Assembly (NCBI GenBank): GCA_934339365.1
Contig: CAKRHW010000002.1
Coordinates: 248,001 to 312,000 of the forward strand
Reading direction: 5' to 3'
Length of the DNA stretch: 64,000 bases
Source of the DNA: an uncultured Lachnospiraceae bacterium
GTDB lineage: Bacteria > Bacillota > Clostridia > Lachnospirales > Lachnospiraceae
The notes beneath the pieces are model-generated. The model made no database searches. It had not been told where the DNA came from and saw nothing but the letters and a program-made list of their open reading frames with translations. Positions 35,659 through 45,900 of the stretch are shown one piece after another. The position numbers and the translations under genes are program-made. The number at the start of each line of letters is the position of its first letter. Position 1 is the first letter of the stretch.

Positions 35659-35690
35659 AAATTCCTCCATAATTTTCTCTTGATGATATA

Positions 35691-35732
35691 AGAAAACAGA
35701 TAGCCTTGGCAAAACCAATGTTATCTGTTCTC
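35691..35732 (-). terminator. Terminator after rplS
   Basis: On the minus strand arms AGAACAGATA and TATCTGTTTT, extended by a CCAAGG/CCTTGG-type inner stem, form a hairpin with a short T-rich tail. It lies 12 bases after the rplS stop codon. Confidence 0.75.
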
Positions 35733-35743
35733 ATATACACAAA

Positions 35744-36088
35744 TTATTTTACTAATTCTTTTACCTTAGCAGCCTTACCAACTCTGTCTCTTAAGTAGTT
35801 AAGTTTTGCTCTTCTTACCTTACCATTTCTAACAACTTCAATCTTCTCAATTGTTGGTGAATGTAAAGGCCATGTTCTTTCTACACCTACACCGTTTGAA
35901 TTCTTTCTTACTGTAAATGTAGCTCTGTTACTTCCACCCTGAACTTTAATTACAGTTCCTTCGAAAACCTGAACTCTTTCACGATTTCCTTCTTTAATCT
36001 TAGCGAATACCTTAATTGTATCACCAGCTTTGAAAGATGCTACTTCTCTTAACTGCTCTTTCTCAATGTTCTTAATGATTTCATTCAT
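35744..36088 (-). CDS. rplS: 50S ribosomal protein L19
   Basis: L19 lies at the subunit interface. The 114-residue sequence is typical, with FKAGDTIKVFAKIKEGNRERVQVFEG, the RKNSNGVGVERTWPLHSP segment and the RAKLNYLRDR tail. It follows trmD across a 128-base gap that contains a structured leader. Confidence 0.97.
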   Translation of the reverse strand: MNEIIKNIEKEQLREVASFKAGDTIKVFAKIKEGNRERVQVFEGTVIKVQGGSNRATFTVRKNSNGVGVERTWPLHSPTIEKIEVVRNGKVRRAKLNYLRDRVGKAAKVKELVK

Positions 36089-36103
36089 TTGTACTGTACC
36101 TCC

Positions 36104-36170
36104 ATATTATATTTGGATGTTCTTAATACATAACGTAACAGAGGACCATCTCTTTCTTACAGCATGTTCT
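36104..36170 (-). ncRNA. Probable L19 leader (ribosomal protein leader of rplS)
   Basis: In the trmD-rplS gap the transcript can form a helix of ACAU/AUGU and GUAA/UUAC around an internal loop, capped by AGAG/CUCU, followed by a CCAAAUAU/AUAUGG hairpin next to the GGAGG ribosome binding site. Position and shape fit the L19 leader family found upstream of rplS in Bacillota. I judged this by eye, without a covariance model. Confidence 0.55.
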
Positions 36171-36216
36171 ATCTTATCATACTTTATCTTTAATTGCAAG
36201 CAAAATCCGTTAGAAC

Positions 36217-36921
36217 TTATATCCCGTTTTTTTCTTTATATTTTTCATACAGATCAGGTCTCCGCATTCTGGTACGTTCAACAGACTGTTCTAATCTCCA
36301 TTTTGCAATATTAGCATGGTGTCCGGATAATAGTACATCCGGTACTTTCATTCCACGATATTCTTCCGGTCTGGTATATTGCGGATATTCTAATAAATTT
36401 TCACTTCCAAAGCTTTCTGTTACCGCTGATTCATCATTATTTAAAACCCCAGGTACTAATCTAGAAATTGCATCAATCATTACCATCGCTGGTAATTCTC
36501 CACCTGTTAAGACATAGTCGCCAATTGATACATGATCTGTTACAATCGAATCAAGTGCACGTTCGTCAATTCCCTCATAATGACCACATAAAAACACCAG
36601 GGCTTCTTCTTTGGCAAATTCTTCTGCCATCCTCTGATGAAACGTTTTTCCCTGTGGTGTCAGATAAATACATCTCGGCTTTTTATTCAGTCTCTTTGCA
36701 ATACTTTCATAAGCTTCTACTACAGGTCCTGCCTGCATTACCATTCCTGCACCACCACCATAAGGATAGTCATCTACTTTCCCATGTTTATTGTTTGCGT
36801 AATCACGTATATTCACTGCATCAATCGATAACAGTCCTTTCGCCATTGCTCTTCCAATAATGCTTGTATTTAACCCATCTAACACCATATCTGGAAATAA
36901 TGTTAATATATGAAAATTCAT
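36217..36921 (-). CDS. trmD: tRNA (guanine-37-N1)-methyltransferase
   Basis: TrmD methylates G37 next to the anticodon and prevents frameshifting. The 234-residue protein has the trefoil-knot SAM site SIGDYVLTGGELPAMVMIDAISRLVPGVL and the N-terminal segment RDYANNKHGKVDDYPYGGGAGMVM. It follows rimM by 18 bases. Confidence 0.97.
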   Translation of the reverse strand: MNFHILTLFPDMVLDGLNTSIIGRAMAKGLLSIDAVNIRDYANNKHGKVDDYPYGGGAGMVMQAGPVVEAYESIAKRLNKKPRCIYLTPQGKTFHQRMAEEFAKEEALVFLCGHYEGIDERALDSIVTDHVSIGDYVLTGGELPAMVMIDAISRLVPGVLNNDESAVTESFGSENLLEYPQYTRPEEYRGMKVPDVLLSGHHANIAKWRLEQSVERTRMRRPDLYEKYKEKNGI

Positions 36922-36939
36922 AGTTCCTCCTCTTTGTGC

Positions 36940-37449
36940 TTATAGATCCAATAGTCCTTGTAATAAATGCACTTTCATATATTTTGCTTCAAGATTTACT
37001 TCTAAAATGCAATCCTTGATTGCAGGAATCAATAATTCTTTTTCACTACTTTTTACACAGTAAACATCATTTGCTCCTGTCTGTATCACATCTTCTAGTA
37101 CACCTAACTCTCTTCCATCATCTGTTACTACGGACAATCCAATCATATCAGCGATAAAATATTCTCCCTCTTCTAATGGAACTGCATTTTCTCTGGTAAC
37201 TAAGAGAGGGCATTTACGGAATTGTTCAACTTCATTTATTGAGTTAAATTCTTTAAATTTTAATATCACCATGCCTTTAAAAAACTTTACATTTTCTACA
37301 TGAAGTGGTATTTTTTCTTTTTTCGTAGAAAGAATTACATCTTTCAATTGCCGAAAACGTTCTATCTGATCTGTTGTAGGATAAACTTTAACTTCACCCC
37401 TGATTCCATGTGGCTGCGTAATAATTCCTACTTGTAATAAATCTTCCAT
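36940..37449 (-). CDS. rimM: 16S rRNA processing protein RimM
   Basis: RimM binds S19 and helps 30S head assembly. The 169-residue protein has the N-terminal RimM domain (IITQPHGIRGEVKVYPTTD) and the C-terminal PRC-barrel with GLSVVTDDGRELGVLEDV and NDVYCV. A weak terminator separates it from khpA upstream. Confidence 0.94.
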   Translation of the reverse strand: MEDLLQVGIITQPHGIRGEVKVYPTTDQIERFRQLKDVILSTKKEKIPLHVENVKFFKGMVILKFKEFNSINEVEQFRKCPLLVTRENAVPLEEGEYFIADMIGLSVVTDDGRELGVLEDVIQTGANDVYCVKSSEKELLIPAIKDCILEVNLEAKYMKVHLLQGLLDL

Positions 37450-37496
37450 TCTTTTTCTCCTATTTCATTCAACATTTGTTGCAGACTAAAACAGGC

Positions 37497-37526
37497 AAAA
37501 AAAAGAAACGAGGAAAACCCCGCTCC
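37497..37526 (-). terminator. Weak terminator or attenuator between khpA and rimM
   Basis: On the minus strand GCGGGG pairs with CCTCGT, using two G-U pairs, around a four-base loop, followed by a run of eight Ts after TTTC. The short stem suggests partial termination that would lower expression of rimM-trmD-rplS relative to rpsP-khpA. Confidence 0.6.
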
Positions 37527-37529
37527 TTT

Positions 37530-37766
37530 TTACTGTTGTATTTCAACAACAACTTTTTTGTCCTCTTTTAAAGCAGCTGCTCGTACAACGGAACGGATTG
37601 CTTTCGCAATACGTCCTTGTTTTCCAATTACATGTCCCATATCATCTGGGGCAACTTTTAATTCAAGAACAACTGTGCGGTCCGTTTCGCCTGCTTTTTC
37701 TGTAACTTCGACTGCTTCAGGATGATCAACTAATGATTTCGCAATAATTTCAATTAATTCCTTCAT
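37530..37766 (-). CDS. khpA: KH-domain RNA-binding protein KhpA (YlqC)
   Basis: This 78-residue protein is a single KH domain with the GxxG loop as GKQG in HVIGKQGRIAKAIRSVV. KhpA-type proteins bind RNA together with KhpB/EloR and affect cell division in streptococci. It lies 23 bases after rpsP, its standard place in Bacillota. Confidence 0.94.
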   Translation of the reverse strand: MKELIEIIAKSLVDHPEAVEVTEKAGETDRTVVLELKVAPDDMGHVIGKQGRIAKAIRSVVRAAALKEDKKVVVEIQQ

Positions 37767-37788
37767 TAATCTCTCTCATTTCCGCTGA

Positions 37789-38034
37789 CTATTTCTGAAT
37801 ACCAGCTGTTTTGAATAATCTTCCAACAGTCTCAGTAGGCTGAGCTCCGTTTGCTAACCATTTCTTTGCTAATTCTTCATTAATCTGGATAGCACTTGGC
37901 TCTACGTTTGGATCATATGTTCCGATTTCTTCGATGAATCTTCCATCTCTAGGTGCTCTCGCATCGGCAACAACTACTCTATAGAAAGGAGCCTTCTTCT
38001 GTCCCATTCTCTTTAATCTGATCTTTACTGCCAT
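37789..38034 (-). CDS. rpsP: 30S ribosomal protein S16
   Basis: S16 is needed for 30S assembly. The 81-residue protein opens with AVKIRLKRMGQKKAPFYRVVVADAR and has the FIEEIGTYDP segment. It lies between ffh and khpA. Confidence 0.97.
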   Translation of the reverse strand: MAVKIRLKRMGQKKAPFYRVVVADARAPRDGRFIEEIGTYDPNVEPSAIQINEELAKKWLANGAQPTETVGRLFKTAGIQK

Positions 38035-38121
38035 TGTATCTTACCTCCTAATTTATTGTGCATATGGTAATGCTTATAATATATGAAAATTTAGAAAAAC
38101 TAAATTTTTCTCTGATTAAAT

Positions 38122-39489
38122 TTAAAAAGGCAACTTGCCTCCAAATAATTTACTTAACGCTCCACCGCCACGACGTTTTCCTTTTCCACCCATCATTCCC
38201 GGTAGTGTCTTCATCATTTTTCTTGCCTGTTCAAACTGTTTTACTAAACGATTCACATCCTGGATTGTTACTCCTGATCCGGCTGCAATACGTTTTTTTC
38301 TCGACGGATTCATCAATGCCGGATTCGCTCTTTCCTCCGGTGTCATAGAATAAATAATTGCTTCCACACGATTGAGCTGTTTTTCATCTGGAAGCTGGTC
38401 TTCTGAAATCTGACCACTAATTCCAGGCATCATATTCATGATTTCTGATAAACCACCCATATTTTTAATTTGCGACATATAATCTAGATAGTCATCAAAA
38501 CTAAACTCTGCTTTTTTAAACTTTCTTTCTAAATCTTTCGCCTTATCCTCGTCAATTGCTGCCTCAGCTTTCTCAATTAAGCTTAAAACATCACCCATAC
38601 CAAGGATCCTAGATGCCATACGGTCTGGATAAAATTGTTCTAAATCCGACAATTTTTCACCCATACCTACATATAAAATAGGTTTACCGGTAACAGCACG
38701 AATAGAAAGTGCTGCACCACCTCTTGTATCACCATCTAACTTTGTAAGGATAACACCATCAATTTGAATCTTATCATTAAATGTCGTTGCAACATTCACT
38801 GCATCCTGTCCTGTCATGGCATCTACAACTAAAATGGTCTGATCTACCTGAACATTTTCTTTGATTTCAACTAACTCATCCATCATGTCTTCATCTACAT
38901 GTAAACGACCAGCCGTATCAAGAATCACAACATTCAAATCATTTTTTGCTGCATGTTCGATTGCTGCTTTTGCAATATTAGCGGGCTTATGATTCGTTCC
39001 CATGGAAAACACTTCAATTCCCTGCTTCTCACCATTAATCTTTAATTGTTCGATTGCCGCCGGTCGATACACATCACATGCTACCAGCAAAGGTCTTGCA
39101 CCTTTGGCTTTTAACTTTCCGGCAATCTTTGCCGTTGTTGTTGTCTTACCGGCACCCTGAAGACCAGCCATTAAAATAACTGTAATCTCATTTGATGGAC
39201 GAAGCCTAATCTCTGTTGTTTCAGAACCCATTAATTTCACGAGTTCTTCATTTACAATTTTAATTACCATTTGTCCGGGTGTCAGGGAATTCATTACATC
39301 TTGACCAACCGCACGTTCATTGACAGATTGAATAAACTTCTTTACAACTTTGAAGCTTACATCTGCCTCTAAGAGTGCCATCTTTACTTCTTTTAATGCG
39401 GTTTTTACATCTGCTTCAGTAAGACGTCCCTTACCTCTTAAATTCTTAAATACATTTTGTAACTTATCCGATAAGCTCTCAAATGCCAC
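38122..39489 (-). CDS. ffh: Signal recognition particle protein Ffh
   Basis: Ffh binds the SRP RNA and signal sequences and docks with FtsY. The 455-residue protein has the N domain, the G domain with P-loop GLQGAGKTTTTAKIAG, DTAGRLH and TKLDGDTRGGAALS, and a Met-rich M domain ending in GMMGGKGKRRGG. Its receptor gene ftsY lies 2.5 kb upstream on the same strand. Confidence 0.97.
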   Translation of the reverse strand: MAFESLSDKLQNVFKNLRGKGRLTEADVKTALKEVKMALLEADVSFKVVKKFIQSVNERAVGQDVMNSLTPGQMVIKIVNEELVKLMGSETTEIRLRPSNEITVILMAGLQGAGKTTTTAKIAGKLKAKGARPLLVACDVYRPAAIEQLKINGEKQGIEVFSMGTNHKPANIAKAAIEHAAKNDLNVVILDTAGRLHVDEDMMDELVEIKENVQVDQTILVVDAMTGQDAVNVATTFNDKIQIDGVILTKLDGDTRGGAALSIRAVTGKPILYVGMGEKLSDLEQFYPDRMASRILGMGDVLSLIEKAEAAIDEDKAKDLERKFKKAEFSFDDYLDYMSQIKNMGGLSEIMNMMPGISGQISEDQLPDEKQLNRVEAIIYSMTPEERANPALMNPSRKKRIAAGSGVTIQDVNRLVKQFEQARKMMKTLPGMMGGKGKRRGGGALSKLFGGKLPF

Positions 39490-39524
39490 TAAATACTACC
39501 TCCAAAATTGACCTGCAAAAGAAT

Positions 39525-39887
39525 CTAAAAATCATCTAAAATCTCTTTTGCAATTCTGTCTATTCTTTCTATCGTTTCATTATTCCCTGATTCTATATGG
39601 AACCTTGTAACTAAGTCATTGATAAGTCTGACTTTATCTTTTGCATTCTGAAATCTCTCCACTAAATGAAGTTTGTCCTCATATCCATTCAGTAGCTTAT
39701 TACATCTTTTAATTAGATCATGCACACCCTGCCGACTAATTCCTTGTTCTTTTGCTACTTCACTTAAAGAATAATCATTAAATACCACTGCCTCATAAAT
39801 TTTTTTCTGATGATCTGTCAATAGCTCTCCATAAAAATCATACAGCATTGTATTTTCTAATAAATCACTCATCTTTGAATCTGTCAT
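39525..39887 (-). CDS. ylxM: YlxM/p13-like DNA-binding protein
   Basis: This small helix-turn-helix protein (120 residues) matches the UPF0122 family that precedes ffh in most Bacillota. The sigma-70 region-4-like part is YSLSEVAKEQGISRQGVHDLIKRC. Members are linked to SRP function but the mechanism is not settled. The start at 39887 follows GGTGAT by 4 bases; an in-frame ATG at 39914 is possible. It is followed by ffh after 35 bases. Confidence 0.9.
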   Translation of the reverse strand: MTDSKMSDLLENTMLYDFYGELLTDHQKKIYEAVVFNDYSLSEVAKEQGISRQGVHDLIKRCNKLLNGYEDKLHLVERFQNAKDKVRLINDLVTRFHIESGNNETIERIDRIAKEILDDF

Positions 39888-39959
39888 ATCAATCACCGTA
39901 TGGTAATATAACATATCACCGGCAGAAGTGTCAAGTATTTTTTCTTTACACCTGTGAAA

Positions 39960-40673
39960 TTATTTTTTTAATTCTTTTCTAAGTGCCTGATAAAATACCC
40001 GAACACCATTATTTTTCCAATGCAGTCCATCCACTCCGGCCAGTTCACTTCTTAAATTTCCATTCTGATCAGCAAAATACTGATACAGAGAAATAAATTT
40101 CACTTTCTGCTTTTTTGCAAGTTTCTTTAATGCATGATTATAGGATCTTACTTTTGCATTGGTAAATCCATTGTGACTTGCACAGTAAGCAGCAGTTGCC
40201 GGCTGAACAGATAAAATTGTTACCGTAGCCTTTGGGCATTTCTTTTTTATTTTACTTACAAAACGATTATAATATTTTATCGCAACATTTGTATTTAACC
40301 AGTCTAACTCATTTGCACCAAGCATGATATAAATATATCTTGGATTTTTACTTTTAATTCCATCTAAAATTGATAACGTTGTCGTTCCATTGTTCCAGAT
40401 TCTTTTTTTCGCATTTTGTGCGTTTATAACATTTAATCCAATTTTAGTAACATATTTTGCATTTTGAAAAGGTGAAAAAAGATATACTCCCTGCATGAGA
40501 GAATCTCCTACAAAACAAGCTTTATTTCCGGTCATCTGCTCTAATTTTTTTTCGGTTACTTTTGTTTTTTTGTTAGCTGCTAATGCTGCAAAGCTTGTCA
40601 TCATTGATAATGCCACTGTCAGTGCAATAATAAGCGACATGATTTGTCTGACTGTTTTTTTGTTCTTCTCCAT
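39960..40673 (-). CDS. Secreted SGNH/GDSL-family hydrolase
   Basis: This 237-residue protein has a signal peptide (positive KNKK then a hydrophobic run ending in AALAAN). The SGNH blocks are FVGDSL (Ser nucleophile), LGANE (Asn) and DGLHW (Asp-x-x-His), so it should be a secreted esterase or acetyl hydrolase, possibly acting on cell-surface glycans. The start at 40673 has GAGGAG 9 bases upstream. It is inserted between the ilvA terminator and ylxM. Confidence 0.85.
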   Translation of the reverse strand: MEKNKKTVRQIMSLIIALTVALSMMTSFAALAANKKTKVTEKKLEQMTGNKACFVGDSLMQGVYLFSPFQNAKYVTKIGLNVINAQNAKKRIWNNGTTTLSILDGIKSKNPRYIYIMLGANELDWLNTNVAIKYYNRFVSKIKKKCPKATVTILSVQPATAAYCASHNGFTNAKVRSYNHALKKLAKKQKVKFISLYQYFADQNGNLRSELAGVDGLHWKNNGVRVFYQALRKELKK

Positions 40674-40706
40674 TTTTCTTTCTCCTCTATTTGTTTTTTT
40701 ATAGTG

Positions 40707-40734
40707 CAAAAAATCCCAGGTAACCCTGGGATTT
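40707..40734 (-). terminator. Terminator after ilvA
   Basis: On the minus strand a perfect 10-base stem (AAATCCCAGG / CCTGGGATTT) with a four-base loop is followed by a T-rich tail, immediately after the ilvA stop codon. Confidence 0.9.
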
Positions 40735-40736
40735 TA

Positions 40737-41948
40737 TTACATAACAGTTCTTACAACTTTTGGCTTATATCCCTCTTTTTCTAGTCTCTTTACAATCTGT
40801 TGTTTATGATCCTCACCAAATGTTTCAAGTGTTAATCTTAATTCAACCGCTGCGTTTCGATTGATATTTACAAACTGATTATGTTCGATTTTAATGACAT
40901 TTGCTTTTTCATCTGCAACTGCCGATGCAACCTTAACTAATTCACCCGGCTTATCCGGTAATAACACTGAAACGGTAAATACACGTCCTCTCTGTACAAG
41001 TCCATGCTGTAATGTAGACGACATTGTTATAATATCCATATTTCCACCACTTAAAATACAGACCACTTTTTTGTCCTTTACTTTCAGGTGTTTCAATGCT
41101 GCAACAGAAAGAAGACCAGAATTTTCAACAACCATCTTATGATTCTCAACCATATCCAGAAAAGCACCAATTAATTCTTCATCTTCTATTGTAATAATAT
41201 CATCAAGATTTTTCTGTAAATAAGGGAATAAATTCTTTCCGCCGGTTTTTACAGCTGTTCCATCTGCAATCGTCTGTGCTGATGGAAGTGTTACAATCTT
41301 TCCTGCTGCAATGGATGCCTTCATACATGCTGCTCCTGCAGGTTCTACCCCGATAATCTTGATATTCGGATTCAATAATTTTGCTAATGTACTAACTCCG
41401 GTAGCAAGTCCGCCACCACCAATCGGAACTAAAATATAATCAACAGTAGGAAGTTCTTTTATAATCTCCATTGCAATCGAACCTTGTCCGGTTGCAACAT
41501 CTAAATCGTCAAATGGATGAATAAATGTATAACCTTTTTCTTCTGCCAGTTTTAAAGCATAGGCACATGCTTCATCATATACATCACCATGTAAAATCAC
41601 TTCAGCACCATATGATTTGGTACGATTTACTTTCATTAATGGAGTAACTGTTGGCATTACAACTACAGCCGGAACACCATATTTCTTAGCTGCAAGTGCT
41701 ACTCCCTGCGCATGATTTCCTGCTGATGCAGTGATTAACCCTTTCTTTCTTGCTTCTTCATCTAATGTACTAATCTTATAATATGCACCTCTTATTTTAT
41801 AAGCACCTGTAAGTTGCATATTTTCAGGTTTTAAATATACCTTATTGCCACATTGCGAACTCAAGAAATCGCTAAAAATCAGATTTGTTGGCAAGGTCAC
41901 TTCTTTCACTTTTTCTGCTGCTTCTTCGAATTTTTTTAATGTCAACAT
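40737..41948 (-). CDS. ilvA: Threonine ammonia-lyase with ACT domain
   Basis: This PLP enzyme converts threonine to 2-oxobutyrate, the entry to isoleucine synthesis or to propionate-type catabolism. The 403-residue protein has the PLP lysine K51 in LTGAYKIRG, the SAGNHAQGVALA loop, and the phosphate-binding GGGGLATG. A short ACT-like domain (about 325-403) may allow allosteric control. This is shorter than E. coli IlvA (514) and resembles the TdcB-plus-ACT forms. Its ATG begins right after the ftsY stop, so it is translated in an operon with ftsY. Confidence 0.93.
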   Translation of the reverse strand: MLTLKKFEEAAEKVKEVTLPTNLIFSDFLSSQCGNKVYLKPENMQLTGAYKIRGAYYKISTLDEEARKKGLITASAGNHAQGVALAAKKYGVPAVVVMPTVTPLMKVNRTKSYGAEVILHGDVYDEACAYALKLAEEKGYTFIHPFDDLDVATGQGSIAMEIIKELPTVDYILVPIGGGGLATGVSTLAKLLNPNIKIIGVEPAGAACMKASIAAGKIVTLPSAQTIADGTAVKTGGKNLFPYLQKNLDDIITIEDEELIGAFLDMVENHKMVVENSGLLSVAALKHLKVKDKKVVCILSGGNMDIITMSSTLQHGLVQRGRVFTVSVLLPDKPGELVKVASAVADEKANVIKIEHNQFVNINRNAAVELRLTLETFGEDHKQQIVKRLEKEGYKPKVVRTVM

Positions 41949-42902
41949 TTATTCTTCCTCCTCTTTCTCGTCTTTTTCATTTTTTTCAAATAAAGCTTCT
42001 ACAAACTGACGGGAATCAAATTTTTGCAAATCATCTAATTGTTCACCGACACCAATATATTTTACAGGGATTCCAAGTTCTGATTGAATTGCAACCGCTA
42101 TTCCACCCTTTGCAGTTCCGTCCATCTTTGTCAAAATAACACCTGTGATATCTGTACATTCCATAAATGTCTTCGCCTGGACTAATGCATTCTGTCCTGT
42201 TGTTGCATCTAAAACAATCAGATTTTCCCTATAAACACCGTTATACTCTTTTTCAATTATTCTGTCAATCTTTTTTAGTTCGGCTAAAAGATTTTTCTTA
42301 TTATGAAGTCTCCCTGCTGTATCACATAACAAAATATCAGCATTTCGAGATTTGCTTGCTGCAATCGCATCAAATAAAACAGCGCCCGGGTCTGCTCCTT
42401 CTTCTCCTGATATAATATCAACACCCGCTCTGTTTGCCCACTCTTTTAATTGTTCAGCAGCGGCAGCACGAAAAGTATCTGCTGCAGCTAATACAACCTT
42501 TTTCCCCTGTTGTTTAAACTGACCTGCTAATTTTCCTACTGACGTTGTCTTTCCTACACCATTAACACCAATAATTAATAATACTGATTTTTGATTTTCG
42601 AAGTCATAGGCATTTTCTCCTAAATCCATCTGTCTGGTAATACTTTCTATTAAAAGTTCTTTACAGTCTTCTGGTACTTTTACATGCTGTTCTTTTACCT
42701 GATGTTTCAAGTCTTCCATAATTTTCATTGTTGTGGAAACACCTAAATCACCCATAATCAAAATTTCTTCAAGTTCCTCATAAAAATCATCATCAATTTT
42801 GGAAAACCCACTGAAAATATTATCAATTCCAGCTACAATATTGTCTCTTGTTTTTGTAAGTCCTGAAACTAATTTTTTAAAAAAACCTTTCTTTTCTCCC
42901 AT
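41949..42902 (-). CDS. ftsY: Signal recognition particle receptor FtsY
   Basis: FtsY receives the SRP-ribosome complex at the membrane. The 317-residue protein has a short basic N-terminus (no long acidic A domain), the N domain and the G domain with GVNGVGKTTSVGKLA, DTAGRLHNKKNLL and TKMDGTAKGG. It follows smc by 14 bases, the classic rnc-smc-ftsY cluster. Confidence 0.97.
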   Translation of the reverse strand: MGEKKGFFKKLVSGLTKTRDNIVAGIDNIFSGFSKIDDDFYEELEEILIMGDLGVSTTMKIMEDLKHQVKEQHVKVPEDCKELLIESITRQMDLGENAYDFENQKSVLLIIGVNGVGKTTSVGKLAGQFKQQGKKVVLAAADTFRAAAAEQLKEWANRAGVDIISGEEGADPGAVLFDAIAASKSRNADILLCDTAGRLHNKKNLLAELKKIDRIIEKEYNGVYRENLIVLDATTGQNALVQAKTFMECTDITGVILTKMDGTAKGGIAVAIQSELGIPVKYIGVGEQLDDLQKFDSRQFVEALFEKNEKDEKEEEE

Positions 42903-42916
42903 AAATCCTCTCTTTT

Positions 42917-45900
42917 CTATTCTGCTTTATCTTCTTTTTCTAGTTGCTCTTCTATTAAATTAACGGAAACCAGAGTTGAAATACCCTTTTCCTGCATGGT
43001 AATACCATATAAACGATCCGCTGCATTCATCGTTCCACGACGATGTGTAATCACAATAAACTGTGTATTCTCAGTTAATTTATGAAGATACTCCGCAAAA
43101 CGGACAACATTCGAATCATCTAAGGCAGCCTCAATTTCATCTAAAAGGCAAAATGGAGACGGTTTCAGATTCTGAATTGCAAACAATAAAGAAATTGCAG
43201 TTAATGCCTTTTCTCCTCCTGACATTTGCATCATGTTCTGTAATTTTTTTCCCGGCGGCTGCGAAATAATTCTTATTCCCGCTTCTAATACGTCAGAATT
43301 TTCTTCTAATTCTATTTCGCCTTTTCCTCCACCAAATAATTCTTTGAATACTTTATCAAACTCCATTTGTATTTCAGAAAATTTTTCATTGAATTGTTTT
43401 CGCATTCCACGATCTAATTCATCTACAATATTCAGTAAATTATTTTTTGCCTCTGTCAGATCATTGTGCTGATTTTTTAAGAATTCATAACGTTCTCCAA
43501 CGCTTTTATATTCTTCGATTGCATTTACATTTACATCTCCTAATGTCCGGATTTTTGATTTTAATCCACTTACCAGTTTTTTTCTGTCTGACAGGGATAG
43601 TGCATCTTTTGTTTCAAGTTCTTTTGCTGTACTATATGTAAGTTCATATTCATTCCACATATAATTAACATGATTTTCTTTTGCTTCTTCTAACTTTTCT
43701 TTGGTAGAATTCAAACGGAATGATTCGCGGTCGAGCTGACTGATTTTTTCTGATATGGTTTCTCTTTTTCCAAAAAATTCTTTGTGCTCCTGTACCTGTT
43801 CTTCCCTCTTTGTATTCATTGAATCTAACTTTTGCTGAACCTGTCTTTCCTGATTTTTTGTAACTAAAATCTGTTTTTTGATATTTGCAATTGCCTGTTG
43901 CCGACTGTCAATGGTATCTGAGGATTCTTTTTTTGATTCCAGTATCCCATCTTTTTCTTCTATAAGATGTTCTAATTCCACCTGTATTCTTTGTATATTC
44001 TCGATTGTAAAATTATGCTTATTTTTCCAATTTGAAATAGAAAGCCTTTTTTCCTCAGACATCTTGCTTTTTTCTTCTAAATCCTGCTGCATGGATTCAA
44101 TCTGCGCAGACACTTTTCGAATCAGAGTTTCCAATTCCAGATTACGATTTTCTTTTGACTGAAGATTTAAATCAAGTTCTTTTTGATTTTCACTCAGATG
44201 ATTCATCTGCTGTTTGATTTGATTTGTCTCGAACTGAAAATTATTAAAATTCTTTTCTAATTCTTCTTTCCTGCTTCCAGCCTGTTTTAAATTCATTCGA
44301 ACCGTATTCTGTAATAAATATTGTTGCTGCAGTACATCTTTTATTTTTTCAAGTTCTTCTGTCAATGTCTGAATCTGGGTTTTATTGATACGAACCTGTC
44401 TGGTATAGGAATCTCTCTGTTTTACAATATTTTCAAGATTTTTTTCTAAATCTTCAATCTCTCGTCTTCTACCTAACAGATTTGAGTTATTTCGAAATGT
44501 ACCACCACTCATAGATCCACCAGGATTTAACTGTTCTCCTTCTAATGTTACCATTCTTAATGTGTAACGATATTTTCTTGCTAAAACAATCGCCTGATCA
44601 ATTTTATCAACCACAACTGTTCTTCCTAACAAATATTTTGCAATTCCAGAATATTCCTCTTTTATCCGAACTAAATCACACGCTAAACCTATGACACCAT
44701 TTTCCTTCAAAACAGCTTCATTGGTAAATCCTGTTTTCTGACTCATAGAAGAAAGTGGAAGAAAAGTGGCACGTCCAAATTTATTTTTCTTTAAAAATTC
44801 AATTAATTCCTTTGCCGTTGTCTCTGTATCTGTCACAATATTCTGAATACTTCCACCTAATGCTGTTTCAATCGCAACTTCATATTTTTTATCTACCTTA
44901 ATAATATCCGCTACAACACCAACGATTCCTTTCTTAGAATCTTTCAGTTCCATAATTTTTCTGATACTGTTTCCATACCCTTCATATCTCTCTGTTAGAT
45001 TGCTCAAAGATTCTAATCTGGAATGGTTTTTATGATAAGCAATCTGACTTTCCTGCAGCTGTTGTGTTACAGTTACCGTTTCTTTATTTAAATTTGTAAT
45101 CTGTAAAGTAATTTTATTCTGATTTTCTAGACTTACAGATAACTCTTTCTGAATCTGTTCTTGTTCTTTTTCTAAATCATTTATGATTTTATTTTGTTCT
45201 TCTTTATCATCATGATACTTTTTTATCTGATGTTCTAAATTATCTTTTCTTAAATGAATCTGCTCAATCATGGTATCATAACGTTCCATTTTAGATTGTA
45301 CAAGGGCTTTTTCATTTAAAAGTGCAATCATTTCTGCCTTATAATTTTCCACCTGTTCTGTGAGCTGATGAATCTCATCATTTATTTGTGCTAATTTAGA
45401 ATCTGCATCTCCCTGTAAATGTGTTGTCTTTTGGATAGATTCTTCTAATGCACTTTTTTCTGATTTCAAATTTTCTAATTGCTGTTTATGCTTCTGAATC
45501 TCTTTTTCAACATCATCTAACCGGTTATTTAAATATTCATCATTACTCTTTGCAGAATTCACTTGCTCTTCAAGCACCTGAATCTGTGCTGTTAATCTTT
45601 GTTCATCTAAATGAATCTGGGAAATTTCATTTTTCGTATCTTCAATCTCTGTATTCAGACTTTCTATAAAGGCATCTAACTTTTCATATTCTGTTTTTGT
45701 ATTTTCGAATTCTTTTGTTGTATCTGTTAAATCAGCAGTCACAATCTGAATTCTTTCCTCTGTTTCTTTTAATTTAGACCTGATATTATCCATCTGTACC
45801 AGAAACAGATTTACATCTGCAGATTTTAATTCATCTCTTAATTTTAAATATTCCTTTGCCTTTTCAGACTGTTTTTCTAATGGTCCGACCTGTTTTTCTA

